A DNA stretch of 31,528 nt from an uncultured Clostridia bacterium (GCA_937922005.1 CAKZWV010000041.1:1-31528), one strand, 5' to 3'; positions 8,992 through 16,717 are shown, counted from the first letter of the stretch. A program made the numbers and translations. Notes: generated by a model from the letters alone, not told the origin.

Positions 8992-11091
8992 CTAGCGATC
9001 GACACTCTCTACGACTTTGTCCGGTGCCTGGCGGTAACCAGAGACTTGCATGGTCTGGTTGCCCCGGCCTTGGGTGGCATTGCGGAGGGCTGTCGTATAG
9101 CCGAACATCTCGAGCAGGGGGACGGTAGCCTCGAGGACCACACTGTTGCCTGCGATATGCTTTTGATCGTTGATCTGGCCCCGCCGTGACATCAGATCGC
9201 CCATTACATCTCCCAAATATTCCACTGGGGTGGTGACAGTGACCTTCATGATCGGTTCCATGAGGACAGGTTTACCTTTCCGGAAGGCCTCTTTGAAGGC
9301 CATAGATCCGGCGATATTAAAGGCCATTTCACTCGAGTCTACTTCGTGGTAGGACCCATCAAGGAGAATTGCCTTGATATCGACTACAGGATAGCCCTTC
9401 AATTCGCCGGCCTTCATAGCTTCTTCGATACCTGCCTGGACTGCCGGAATATACTGTTTCGGGATGGACCCGCCGACCGTCTTATCTTCAAAGACAAAAC
9501 CGGTACCCGACTCCAAGGGTTCGAGGCGGATGACAACATGGCCGTACTGACCATGACCGCCGGTCTGCTTGGCATACTTCACGTTGGCGTCGGATGGGAT
9601 CGTAATGGTCTCTTTAAACGAAACGCGAGGCTGGCCTTCATTGCACTCAATTTTGAAGTTGCGCCGTAGACGCTCCACAATAACCTGGAGGTGCAATTCA
9701 CCCATGCCCGAAATAACGGTCTGACCGGTCTCTTTATCCACACGGACTCTGAAGCTTGGGTCTTCCTCAGCAATCTTATTGAGGGCCACACCCATCTTCT
9801 CCTGCATGGCGGCCGACTTAGGCTCTAGCGCAATGGAGATGACAGGATCAGGGAAGTCCATGGACTCGAGGATGATCTTATGTTCCTCGGTAGACAGAGA
9901 GTCAGCCGTATAGGTATCCTTTAAACCTACGATACCAACCAACTCACCAGCTCTCGCCTCTTCAAGATCCACGTGCTCATCGGAATACATCCGATAGATA
10001 CGAGCGATCCGCTCTCTCTTCCCTTTGGTGGCATTAAAGATATGCGAACCCTTTTTCATGGTACCGGAGTAGATCCGGGTCATACAAAGGCGACCGACAA
10101 AGGGGTCAGTGACCACCTTGAAGACGAGGGCGGCCAGGGGGGCATCCGGATCAGCCGGGCAGTCTACAGGCTCATCGTTCTCCGTAGAGTGTCCCTGGGT
10201 GGGTGGGATATCCAAAGGCGAAGGCAGATAATCAACGATGGCATCCATCAGCATTTGGACCCCTCTGGACTTATAAGCAGCACCGCAGAGGACAGGGACT
10301 ATCTGCTGTTGAATGACGGCATTTCTCAGAGCCTTTTTCAGATCTTCTTCTTTAAAAGGATAGTTGGAGTCTTCTAGGTACTTCTCCATGAGATCATCGT
10401 CTGTCTCACAGATTTTCTCGACCAGCTCTTCTCTCCGTGCCTGAGCCTCATCCAGAAGCTCAGCCGGGATATCCGTGGTCTCGTAGTGGACCCCATCATC
10501 CCCAGGTTCCAGGGAGTAGACATAGGCCTTCATCTTAAAGAGATCGACGACCCCTCGGAAAGAATCTTCCACCCCAATCGGGATCTGGACAGGAACCGCA
10601 TTGGCCCCCAAACGCTCCCGCATGGTATCCACGGCATTGTTGAAGTCCGCCCCGATGACGTCCATCTTATTGACGAAGACGATCCGGGGGACCCCATAAC
10701 GGTCTGCCTGCCGCCAAACGGTCTCGGTCTGGGGCTCCACCCCGGTCTTAGCAAAGAGGACGGTCACAGCCCCATCCAAGACCCGGAGGGATCTTTCCAC
10801 TTCGACGGTGAAGTCCACGTGACCTGGGGTATCAATGATATTGATATGGCAGTCCTGCCAAGGGACGGTGGTGACGGCAGAGGCAATGGTGATACCTCTT
10901 TCCTTCTCCTGGTCCATGCTATCCATCACGGCCGTTCCTTCGTGGGTTTCACCGATTTTACGGATGACGCCACTGTAATAGAGGATACGCTCGGTCGTGG
11001 TAGTTTTACCGGCATCAATGTGAGCCATGATGCCGATATTCCTTAACTTATGTAAATCAATATTGTCTTCAGTATTAAAAACATCTGGCAT
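8992..11091 (-). CDS. fusA: Elongation factor G
   Basis: EF-G drives translocation on the ribosome and, with RRF, ribosome recycling. The 699-residue product has canonical motifs: AHIDAGKTTTTERIL (G1), ERGITIASA, DTPGHVDFTVEVERS (G3), NKMD (G4), then domains II-V including GMGELHLQVIVERL and GDVMGDLMSRRGQI. It is the true EF-G, distinct from the EF-G-like paralogue at the left end of the window. I chose the ATG at 11091, with AAAGG about a dozen bases upstream; the TTG three codons earlier lies too close to that site. It follows rpsG by 77 bases in the str operon. That spacer contains only a small CCTAG/CTAGG hairpin. Confidence 0.98.
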   Translation of the reverse strand: MPDVFNTEDNIDLHKLRNIGIMAHIDAGKTTTTERILYYSGVIRKIGETHEGTAVMDSMDQEKERGITIASAVTTVPWQDCHINIIDTPGHVDFTVEVERSLRVLDGAVTVLFAKTGVEPQTETVWRQADRYGVPRIVFVNKMDVIGADFNNAVDTMRERLGANAVPVQIPIGVEDSFRGVVDLFKMKAYVYSLEPGDDGVHYETTDIPAELLDEAQARREELVEKICETDDDLMEKYLEDSNYPFKEEDLKKALRNAVIQQQIVPVLCGAAYKSRGVQMLMDAIVDYLPSPLDIPPTQGHSTENDEPVDCPADPDAPLAALVFKVVTDPFVGRLCMTRIYSGTMKKGSHIFNATKGKRERIARIYRMYSDEHVDLEEARAGELVGIVGLKDTYTADSLSTEEHKIILESMDFPDPVISIALEPKSAAMQEKMGVALNKIAEEDPSFRVRVDKETGQTVISGMGELHLQVIVERLRRNFKIECNEGQPRVSFKETITIPSDANVKYAKQTGGHGQYGHVVIRLEPLESGTGFVFEDKTVGGSIPKQYIPAVQAGIEEAMKAGELKGYPVVDIKAILLDGSYHEVDSSEMAFNIAGSMAFKEAFRKGKPVLMEPIMKVTVTTPVEYLGDVMGDLMSRRGQINDQKHIAGNSVVLEATVPLLEMFGYTTALRNATQGRGNQTMQVSGYRQAPDKVVESVDR

Positions 11092-11168
11092 GTATTGCAA
11101 TAGCCTTTCTTCGCTTGTTTCTTCTTCTCGTTACACAGATGCCTAGAAAAACTAGGATATAGAAGAGT

Positions 11169-11639
11169 TTACCAGCGATAGTGTGCAAAGGCCCTGTTAG
11201 CCTCCGCCATTCTGTGCATTTCTTCCTTTTTCTTAAAGGCAGATCCCGTCTCATTGTAGGCGTCAATCATTTCGCCAGCGAGACGCTCTACCATGGTTCT
11301 TTCCCCCCGGTTGCGGGCGGCTTGGACCAACCAACGCAGGGCCAAGGTCTGTCTACGCTCGGGCCGAACTTCTACAGGTACTTGGTAGTTCGAACCACCA
11401 ACCCGTCTGGCCTTCACTTCGAGCATGGGCATGCAATTTTCCAAATCTTTTTCAAAAATCTCCATGGCAGGCTTCTCTAATTTAGCTTCGGCCTGCTCAA
11501 AAGCATGATAGACAATTTCCTGGGCGACGGTTTTCTTTCCGTCTTGCATGACTTGATTAATTAACTTAGATACGCGTACATCATGATATACGGGATCGGG
11601 TAGTACCACTCTTCTGGGTACATGGCCTTTTCTTGGCAT
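11169..11639 (-). CDS. rpsG: 30S ribosomal protein S7
   Basis: A primary 16S rRNA-binding protein that nucleates the 30S head. The 156-residue length is the family norm. MPRKGHVPRR, the VGGSNYQVPVEV segment and the C-terminal AEANRAFAHYRW are characteristic. The ATG at 11639 follows AAGGAGGG by six bases; an upstream extension of the frame is not supported. In Escherichia coli S7 represses its own operon by binding between rpsL and rpsG. Here that spacer is unusually long (192 bases) and holds a stable hairpin, so similar control is possible but unproven. Confidence 0.98.
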   Translation of the reverse strand: MPRKGHVPRRVVLPDPVYHDVRVSKLINQVMQDGKKTVAQEIVYHAFEQAEAKLEKPAMEIFEKDLENCMPMLEVKARRVGGSNYQVPVEVRPERRQTLALRWLVQAARNRGERTMVERLAGEMIDAYNETGSAFKKKEEMHRMAEANRAFAHYRW

Positions 11640-11754
11640 AATCTTCCCTCCTTCTTGATCATTCAGACTCTTGCCTGAGACCAAAGGTACTCACGGTAGT
11701 GCGTGTTTGCCCAAGGCTTCCGACGATCCCTTAGGGAATTCTTTCCCCTCTTTC

Positions 11755-11785
11755 GGGACGAGCAACAAATATTCCCGCTCGCCCC
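11755..11785 (-). other. Hairpin in the rpsL-rpsG spacer
   Basis: Minus strand GGGGCGAGC pairs with GCTCGTCCC (one G-U pair) to give a 9-bp stem with a 13-base loop. It lies within the 192-base intercistronic region, with no T-run, so it is not a terminator. It is a candidate S7 or mRNA-processing site. Confidence 0.45.
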
Positions 11786-11831
11786 AAGGAATTTCGAATG
11801 CCGTTGTCTGGCACGGTCTACCGTGATTCAC

Positions 11832-12257
11832 CTACTTTTTCTTTGCGACTTTAGGACGCTTGGCACCGTATTTGGACCGGCCTTGGTAGCGTTCACTTAC
11901 GCCGGCGGCATCTAAGACGCCACGGATGATGTGGTAACGTACGCCAGGAAGGTCACGGACCCTGCCGCCACGGATTAAGACCACGCTGTGCTCTTGCAGG
12001 TTGTGGCCAATGCCGGGGATATAGGCAGTGACTTCCATATGGTTGCTCAGTCTGACTCTGGCGACTTTACGAAGCGCTGAGTTCGGCTTTTTCGGGGTGG
12101 TGGTCTTCACGACCGTGCACACGCCCCTCTTTTGCGGAGAGTCATACTTAGAAACACGATTCTTCAAGCTGTTCATCCCATAGTGTAAGGCAGGGGTCTT
12201 CGACTTGGTTGTCTTATCTTGACGGCCCGTCTTCACCAACTGGTTAAATGTAGGCAT
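11832..12257 (-). CDS. rpsL: 30S ribosomal protein S12
   Basis: S12 sits at the decoding centre and is the first gene of the str operon. The 141-residue length matches Gram-positive members, with TTTPKKPNSALRKVARVRL, GIGHNLQEHSVVLIRGGRV and DLPGVRYHIIRG. The Lys equivalent to position 43 of E. coli (here K56) is retained. The residue equivalent to K88 (here 101) is Arg, codon CGT, a substitution that in other bacteria confers streptomycin resistance. The ATG at 12257 follows AAGGAGGAATTTGA. The leader contains a terminator-like hairpin. Confidence 0.98.
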   Translation of the reverse strand: MPTFNQLVKTGRQDKTTKSKTPALHYGMNSLKNRVSKYDSPQKRGVCTVVKTTTPKKPNSALRKVARVRLSNHMEVTAYIPGIGHNLQEHSVVLIRGGRVRDLPGVRYHIIRGVLDAAGVSERYQGRSKYGAKRPKVAKKK

Positions 12258-12299
12258 TCAAATTCCTCCTTCTTTGTAAAATCAATTCTGGACTTCAGT

Positions 12300-12335
12300 A
12301 AAAAAGCGGTCACAATCGCCTAGATCGCGTCCGCT
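12300..12335 (-). terminator. Terminator-like hairpin in the rpsL leader (possible attenuator)
   Basis: Minus strand 12335-12305 folds into a stem of 13 positions with one A-A mismatch and two G-U pairs around a 5-base loop, immediately followed by six T. It lies downstream of the only good promoter for rpsL and about 45 bases before the start codon. Str transcripts must therefore pass through it. It may also end read-through from the upstream ApbE gene. Confidence 0.65.
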
Positions 12336-12351
12336 CACAAATCCGTCTGTT

Positions 12352-12380
12352 AGTATACTCAATTAAAAACTATTTGTAAA
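12352..12380 (-). promoter_or_regulatory. Promoter of the str operon
   Basis: Minus strand TTTACA, a 17-base spacer and TATACT, close to consensus. The predicted start is near 12345, giving a leader of about 90 bases. The -35 box is embedded in the downstream arm of a weak terminator stem for the preceding gene. Confidence 0.8.
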
Positions 12381-12396
12381 GGGCCCGTGGCCCTTT
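12378..12396 (-). terminator. Weak terminator after the Gx-ApbE gene
   Basis: An 8-bp perfect GC-rich stem (AAAGGGCC with GGCCCTTT) and a 3-base loop, eight bases past the stop codon. It is followed on the minus strand only by TTTACAAATAG, so termination may be inefficient. Confidence 0.45.
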
Positions 12397-12403
12397 TCCC
12401 GGC

Positions 12404-14341
12404 CTAGGGGGCCAAGTAGGAGGACATAGCCGGACTGACTTCCACCCTCCCGTCCAGGTGGACCACAATGGTAGCCAGCTGGTGTGCCGCAATCATTTCT
12501 CTTGCCTCCTCCACGGGAGCCGCGAAAAGGGTTGTCGACCAGAAGTCTGCCAGGGCTGAATCTTTAGCCACGACAGTCACCTGGAGGACTTCCGAGGCAG
12601 GCCAGAGGCTATGGGGGTCTAGAATGTGACCAAAGACCTGGTCTTTTATTTCCAAAGGACGCTGGTAGGCCCCAGACGTAACCACCGCCCCCTCTTCAAT
12701 ATGGATAATGGGGATGGGATCCTTGTGGCTTGGGGGAGCCAGGGTCGGATTCACGCTCCTAGCACCCGGTCGGGGGTCGAAGGGGGCCACCTGGAAAGGC
12801 TGGTGATTGGCCCTTGCAATAGCCACCACATTCCCCCCAGAATTGATTAGGATGCCCGACCTCTTTTCTGCCCGATAGGCCTCAGCCAAACTCTCCACAG
12901 CCCAACCCTTGGCAATCCCCCCTAGGTCCCAACGCAGGCCAGGAAGGCTGCTGAGTCGATAGGTCCCTGTGGGCATCTGCGACAGGGTCACTTGGCTGAC
13001 ATCGCAGGCTGGCAAAAGGGCCTTCAGATCGGCCCGAGTCGGAACCCGCCCCTCTTTCGCTGCCTGGGCCCAATAGGCAATAGCCTTCCCCAGGCACGGC
13101 GAAAAATACTCCCGACTCTCTTTTTGCAAGTCCAAGGCTAGGGTCATGAGTTTTCCCATTTCCTCCGGCAGGATGAACTCCGTATAAGAGCTTTCAGCCA
13201 GATAGTTGAGGGCAGCTAGGGAATCGACTTCAATCGGTGCTCCCTGGGGCTCCTGGGAGTGCGGGGAGGACTGAGCCTCCTGGGAGCGCAGGAAGGACTC
13301 GGCCTCCCTGGCCCGGGCTTGGAGCTGGGCTTTTTCTTGATCAGTCAGGGCCCGATAAGGAGAAAACTCCTTGTCAATGGGGGAAAAGACCTCGTTGGCC
13401 TGAGCAAGGATCGCCTCTTTGGCAGAAAGCTGGTCTGGATCGACCATGATCACCGTCACGGTATCAAAATAGCTCTGTTGAAGGGGGAGGGCGGTCAGAT
13501 GAGGGCGCTGCGAGGCCAGGAGCTGCCCTCGACGTCCATAAAGATAGGTCAACCCTGTGGCAAGGAGAATGAGGACAAGTATAAGGAGCTGGATAAGATG
13601 ACGGTGGGACTTTGCTGGCAAGGTATTCGCTTGAATGGCCACTTTTTTAAGAATAGGGAAGCTTAGCCGCCCTATTTGAATGAGGATGGAGGTCAGGCCT
13701 GCACTCATGAGGCCGGTAAAAAAACCTGCCACGATCATCAGGGGAATCAAATAGCTGTAGACTTGAAAGGCGTGAAGAGAGTTCACTCCTAAGATAACCA
13801 GGGCAATCCCCCCCTGGCAAAAATTATGGGCCAGGGCAGCAGACACCGAGGCCGCAGCGAAGGCCTTCGAGGGGCCAAAGATAAGAAGAAAAAGTACCAG
13901 GGTCAGGATGGCACCGAGGCTGCCCGCCAGAGATACAAGCCCTGCAAGGGGACCCCGAGTGGCCAAGGCAAAAAAGACCTTGGCCGCTGTCAGGAACAAG
14001 GCCTGGCCCACGGCCCTGCGACGCAAAAACTTCGAAAAAGAAAAAGAAGGAACGGCGTAGAGGGTAAAAAGGATGGGAATATTGGCTAAGCCATAGTGAT
14101 ACGGGACAGGCAGGGGAATTCTGGGTAGGGATTGGTCGACCACCGATAAGGCCAGGGTTAGGGCTAACATCAGCCCCAGCAAGGCAAGCTCCTGGGTCTG
14201 GGTCTGCTGCCGAGCCAGAGCCATTTTAAGCGGGCGGGTGGACGGGGCAGTTGAAGAAAGCGGGGGCTCATGGGTAGGCTGAGCGCCTGGGAGCGGGCGG
14301 GCGGGGTTGGAGGAGCTAGCGGATGGGGAAGATTTGGGCAT
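12404..14341 (-). CDS. Fusion of Gx-transporter-type membrane domain and ApbE FMN transferase
   Basis: The 645-residue product joins two proteins usually encoded side by side in clostridia. After a disordered Ser/Pro-rich start, residues about 48-240 form a multi-helix domain of the Gx transporter (annotated as heptaprenyl diphosphate synthase component I, a doubtful name). A further helix at about 248-268 leads to an ApbE domain (about 285-640). ApbE covalently attaches FMN from FAD to threonine or serine residues of extracytoplasmic redox proteins. Key motifs are DLGGIAKG (472-479), INSGGN (499-504), VVTSGAYQRP, FGHILDP and LADFWSTTLFA. The ApbE part is predicted to lie outside the membrane. 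The ATG at 14341 has AAAGGA nine bases upstream. Its neighbour is a NusG-domain-II protein, a known companion. The flavinylated target is not evident in this window. Confidence 0.85.
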   Translation of the reverse strand: MPKSSPSASSSNPARPLPGAQPTHEPPLSSTAPSTRPLKMALARQQTQTQELALLGLMLALTLALSVVDQSLPRIPLPVPYHYGLANIPILFTLYAVPSFSFSKFLRRRAVGQALFLTAAKVFFALATRGPLAGLVSLAGSLGAILTLVLFLLIFGPSKAFAAASVSAALAHNFCQGGIALVILGVNSLHAFQVYSYLIPLMIVAGFFTGLMSAGLTSILIQIGRLSFPILKKVAIQANTLPAKSHRHLIQLLILVLILLATGLTYLYGRRGQLLASQRPHLTALPLQQSYFDTVTVIMVDPDQLSAKEAILAQANEVFSPIDKEFSPYRALTDQEKAQLQARAREAESFLRSQEAQSSPHSQEPQGAPIEVDSLAALNYLAESSYTEFILPEEMGKLMTLALDLQKESREYFSPCLGKAIAYWAQAAKEGRVPTRADLKALLPACDVSQVTLSQMPTGTYRLSSLPGLRWDLGGIAKGWAVESLAEAYRAEKRSGILINSGGNVVAIARANHQPFQVAPFDPRPGARSVNPTLAPPSHKDPIPIIHIEEGAVVTSGAYQRPLEIKDQVFGHILDPHSLWPASEVLQVTVVAKDSALADFWSTTLFAAPVEEAREMIAAHQLATIVVHLDGRVEVSPAMSSYLAP

Positions 14342-14400
14342 GATGGGGATTCCTTTGCTTTTCAGATAGGGAGCAGATGCAATCCTTAGGCTAAGGGCGG

Positions 14401-14460
14401 ATGGGGATCTCAATCTGGATCGATGGATTGTATGGGGACTTAATCGGAATCGATGGATTC
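14401..14460. repeat. Tandem imperfect repeat across the stop of the NusG-II gene
   Basis: Copy 14401-14430 and copy 14432-14460 share about 25 of 30 positions, including ATGGGGA and ATCGATGGATT. The second copy covers the last codons and TAA of the NusG-domain-II gene; the first is the non-coding copy just downstream of it. Confidence 0.65.
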
Positions 14461-15063
14461 AATGACCAGGACGAGGTGGTTGGGTAGGCAGGCCGCCATC
14501 GAGTTGGGCGCTTTGAGGACCCCGGTGTGGATACAGACCTTGTCCGGGCAATCAGAAGCCACAAAGGAGATGCCCCGGTCCTGGGTCGTCGCAAAGACTA
14601 CGGAAGGTTTGGCGACCAAGGAAAACTGGACTTCAGGTTGGCCTAGGTACAATTTGAGAGAAAAGATCTCTTCTCCATCCAGATAAAAAACAGCTCGAGA
14701 GGTCGCCTTGTAGCGATAAGCCCCCTTCTCTTGGGAACCAGGCACGGCAGGCCTCGGCTCAGCTCCATCAGACTCATAGGACGGTGAGGAATAGGAATGC
14801 GAGAACAAAGAAGCTTTTGAGGAAACGGTAGAGCTAGAGTCTATCAGGGGCAGGGCATGGTCAGATAGGCTTTCATCCACCCGATGATCCTGGTTAAAGC
14901 GGCAAAGCAAATTCCACATAGCCCCGCCCAGGAGGCTAAGAAGGATCAACCAAACAAGCACGACCAGAGCTGACCGAGTAAAGCCCGGGCGAATGCCAGC
15001 AGAACGGGACGAATTCGGGTAATCTGGGGCGCAAGATCTTTTAATCCAAGAAAAGAATTTCAT
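14440..15063 (-). CDS. NusG domain II-containing membrane protein
   Basis: The 207-residue protein has one membrane helix at about 31-52 and a Ser-rich linker (70-105). A C-terminal domain (about 115-205) has the hallmarks of the NusG domain II family: FYLDGEEIFSL, SFVASDCPDKVCIHTG and ACLPNHLVLVIES. The CPDKxCxxxG pair of cysteines is conserved. It lies outside the cytoplasm and is not the transcription factor NusG. The gene sits directly upstream of the Gx-ApbE fusion, the usual association, which suggests a shared role in an extracytoplasmic redox or flavinylation process; this is inference. Its start overlaps the end of the FtsB-like gene by 23 bases, with AAAGG just upstream of the ATG. 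There is no typical flavinylation motif that I can see. Confidence 0.82.
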   Translation of the reverse strand: MKFFSWIKRSCAPDYPNSSRSAGIRPGFTRSALVVLVWLILLSLLGGAMWNLLCRFNQDHRVDESLSDHALPLIDSSSTVSSKASLFSHSYSSPSYESDGAEPRPAVPGSQEKGAYRYKATSRAVFYLDGEEIFSLKLYLGQPEVQFSLVAKPSVVFATTQDRGISFVASDCPDKVCIHTGVLKAPNSMAACLPNHLVLVIESIDSD

Positions 15064-15700
15064 TTGCCTTTACCAAACCCAATTCTTCCCGGGCTACCTG
15101 TTCAATGAAGTCTCGGCTATCAATCACCGAGAGTAGATTCTTAGTATCTTCTTGTTTTTGTTGAACTTCACTTAATTCCTTTTTTAGGCGAGCCTGCTCC
15201 TTCTGGAGGCGCAAGAGCTCTTCCTTTTGCTGGGGATATTTGTAACAGAGAAAGACAAAAGCTGTCAGAAAAAAGGCAATAAGGAGGAGAAAAGATATAT
15301 TGACCAGGATGGATCGCCTGCGCTGGACGACTCGCTGGTGGGCTAGGAGAGCCGCATCCTCCCTGGCCGCCCGAGCCCTCTTTTGGGCAGGCTGGCCCCG
15401 CCCGCTAGGACCTGGATCTTGGTTGGAGCCTGGTTTAGCTGCTGAGGCTTGAGTTGCCGAGCCTTGTGCCCAAGCTGGGTCCGGGGTCCGAGCTGAGTCC
15501 GGGGTCCGGACTGGTTCTTGAGTCCGAGCTAGGCCCGGGGTCCGGGCTGGTTCTTGAGTCCGAGCTAGGCCCGGGGTCCGGGCTGGATTTTGGGAACCTT
15601 CCGGATTGGAAACCTTAGGGGTCCCCGGTCCTTGGCTAGGGGGAACTGGTCGGGGGACTTGGGGCTTAAACAAATAATCTGCCAGACGAAATTTTTTCAT
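15041..15700 (-). CDS. FtsB/DivIC-like septum formation initiator
   Basis: A bitopic membrane protein of the divisome family that bridges FtsL and FtsQ/DivIB. The 219 residues comprise a long cytoplasmic N-terminal region rich in Pro, Ala, Gln, Arg and Thr, a membrane helix at about 131-151, and a heptad coiled coil (about 155-190: EELLRLQKEQARLKKELSEV). A conserved short C-terminus follows with FIEQVAREELGLVKANEILF, the DivIC signature. The N-terminal region holds three 12-residue repeats of the ARTPGLARTQEP type. Normal members have at most a short N-terminal tail. The ATG at 15700 has AAGGAG five bases upstream. It lies 14 bases after rsmI and overlaps the NusG-II gene. Confidence 0.85.
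   Translation of the reverse strand: MKKFRLADYLFKPQVPRPVPPSQGPGTPKVSNPEGSQNPARTPGLARTQEPARTPGLARTQEPVRTPDSARTPDPAWAQGSATQASAAKPGSNQDPGPSGRGQPAQKRARAAREDAALLAHQRVVQRRRSILVNISFLLLIAFFLTAFVFLCYKYPQQKEELLRLQKEQARLKKELSEVQQKQEDTKNLLSVIDSRDFIEQVAREELGLVKANEILFLD
15475..15582. repeat. 36-bp tandem repeats inside the FtsB-like gene
   Basis: 15511-15546 and 15547-15582 are identical 36-bp units, preceded by a degenerate unit at 15475-15510. The period is a multiple of three, so copy-number change keeps the frame and alters the length of the cytoplasmic linker by 12 residues. Confidence 0.85.
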
Positions 15701-15714
15701 ACTAGCTCCTTATC

Positions 15715-16566
15715 CTAAGCCCGGGGGGCCTCTTGCTCATCTTGGGATGTATAGTTATCTTGGCAGGAAGAGTCACCTTGGTCAGAAGCCACATCTTGAT
15801 AGAAAAATTTACCTTGAGTAGAAGGGTCTACTGGAGGGCCTAGGATGATTACAAATTCTCCTTTAAGCTTTACTTGATTCTTTTGAAGGGCCTTCAGAGC
15901 CTCAGCAAGGGTGAAGTGATAGAATTCTTCATAGCGTTTGGTAAGCTCCCTTGCTAAGCATAGGGGGCGGTTGTCCTGACCCAAGGCAGCTAAATCCTCC
16001 AGGGTCTTTCCAATCCGGTAAGGAGACTCATAGAGGAGGACGGTATAGGGAAAAGAGGCAATAAAAGAAAGTTTCGCCTTGCGGGCCTGGCCTTTTTTGG
16101 GGAGAAAGCCCATGAAAAGAAATTCGGTGGCCGGGAGGCCGGCAGCCATGAGGGCCGTCAGGGCTGCATTGGGGCCAGGCAGGGCCTTGATCTGGAAGCC
16201 GCTTGCCCGGACCGCACGGACCACCAGATAGCCAGGGTCAGAGATAATGGGACAGCCTGCATCAGAAATGAGGGCCAGGGCCTGGCCCTCTCCAAGGAGC
16301 TGCAAGATCTGCTTGATTCGTTGCTCTTCATTATACTCATGACAGGCATAAAACTTAGGTTTAAATTGAAAATGGCTCGTTAACAGGCCCGATACCCTCG
16401 TATCTTCACAGAAAATGGCATCGACCCCCCGCAAGACGCTCAGGGCCCGAGGACTCAGGTCTCCATAGTTGCCAATCGGAGTTGGGACAAGATATAGAGT
16501 CCCTGGTTGGACTAGTTCAAGATCCCCAGGATCGGCTTGGGAATATTTGTCAAAATCTGGATACAC
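15715..16566 (-). CDS. rsmI: 16S rRNA (cytidine(1402)-2'-O)-methyltransferase
   Basis: RsmI methylates the ribose of C1402 in the decoding centre of 16S rRNA, using S-adenosylmethionine. Tetrapyrrole-methylase-fold motifs are clear: GTLYLVPTPIGN, FCEDTRVSG, LISDAGCPIISDPGY, ALPGPNAAL, FMGFLPKKG, LLYESPYRI and ELTKRYEEF. I prefer the GTG at 16566, six bases after a perfect AAAGGAGG. An ATG ten codons upstream (16596) would place the start on top of a TATACT that looks like the -10 box. The acidic/Gln C-terminal tail is not conserved. It begins the rsmI, FtsB-like, NusG-II, Gx-ApbE run. Confidence 0.95.
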   Translation of the reverse strand: MYPDFDKYSQADPGDLELVQPGTLYLVPTPIGNYGDLSPRALSVLRGVDAIFCEDTRVSGLLTSHFQFKPKFYACHEYNEEQRIKQILQLLGEGQALALISDAGCPIISDPGYLVVRAVRASGFQIKALPGPNAALTALMAAGLPATEFLFMGFLPKKGQARKAKLSFIASFPYTVLLYESPYRIGKTLEDLAALGQDNRPLCLARELTKRYEEFYHFTLAEALKALQKNQVKLKGEFVIILGPPVDPSTQGKFFYQDVASDQGDSSCQDNYTSQDEQEAPRA

Positions 16567-16586
16567 AAACACCCTCCTTTGGGCGT

Positions 16587-16592
16587 AGTATA
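16587..16592 (-). promoter_or_regulatory. Possible -10 element for rsmI
   Basis: TATACT on the minus strand just upstream of AAAGGAGG. The -35 region is only a T-run, so the promoter is uncertain. If real, the transcript has a leader of about 15 bases and the upstream ATG cannot be used. Confidence 0.35.
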
Positions 16593-16603
16593 ACATATTG
16601 GGC

Positions 16604-16632
16604 TTGGTAAAAAAAAGGGAATTGTCTATAAT
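16604..16632 (+). promoter_or_regulatory. Promoter of yitT
   Basis: TTGGTA, a 17-base spacer with an A-run, then a perfect TATAAT at 16627-16632. It is divergent from rsmI and gives a leader of about 110 bases. Confidence 0.65.
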
Positions 16633-16717
16633 CGAAAAACGAGACGCAAGGCTTGGCGCAAGGATTGGCCGGGTCAGCGAGGCGGGGGCTGGGCCCTATG
16701 TGAGCCCATGAATAGCC

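Noticed and set aside
10486..11046. 186-codon plus-strand frame opposite fusA
   Set aside because: Antisense shadow of the conserved EF-G G-domain with His/Asp/Gly-rich nonsense composition.
15475..15582. CRISPR-like array
   Set aside because: The 36-bp units abut directly with no spacers and code for a Pro/Thr-rich linker in frame.
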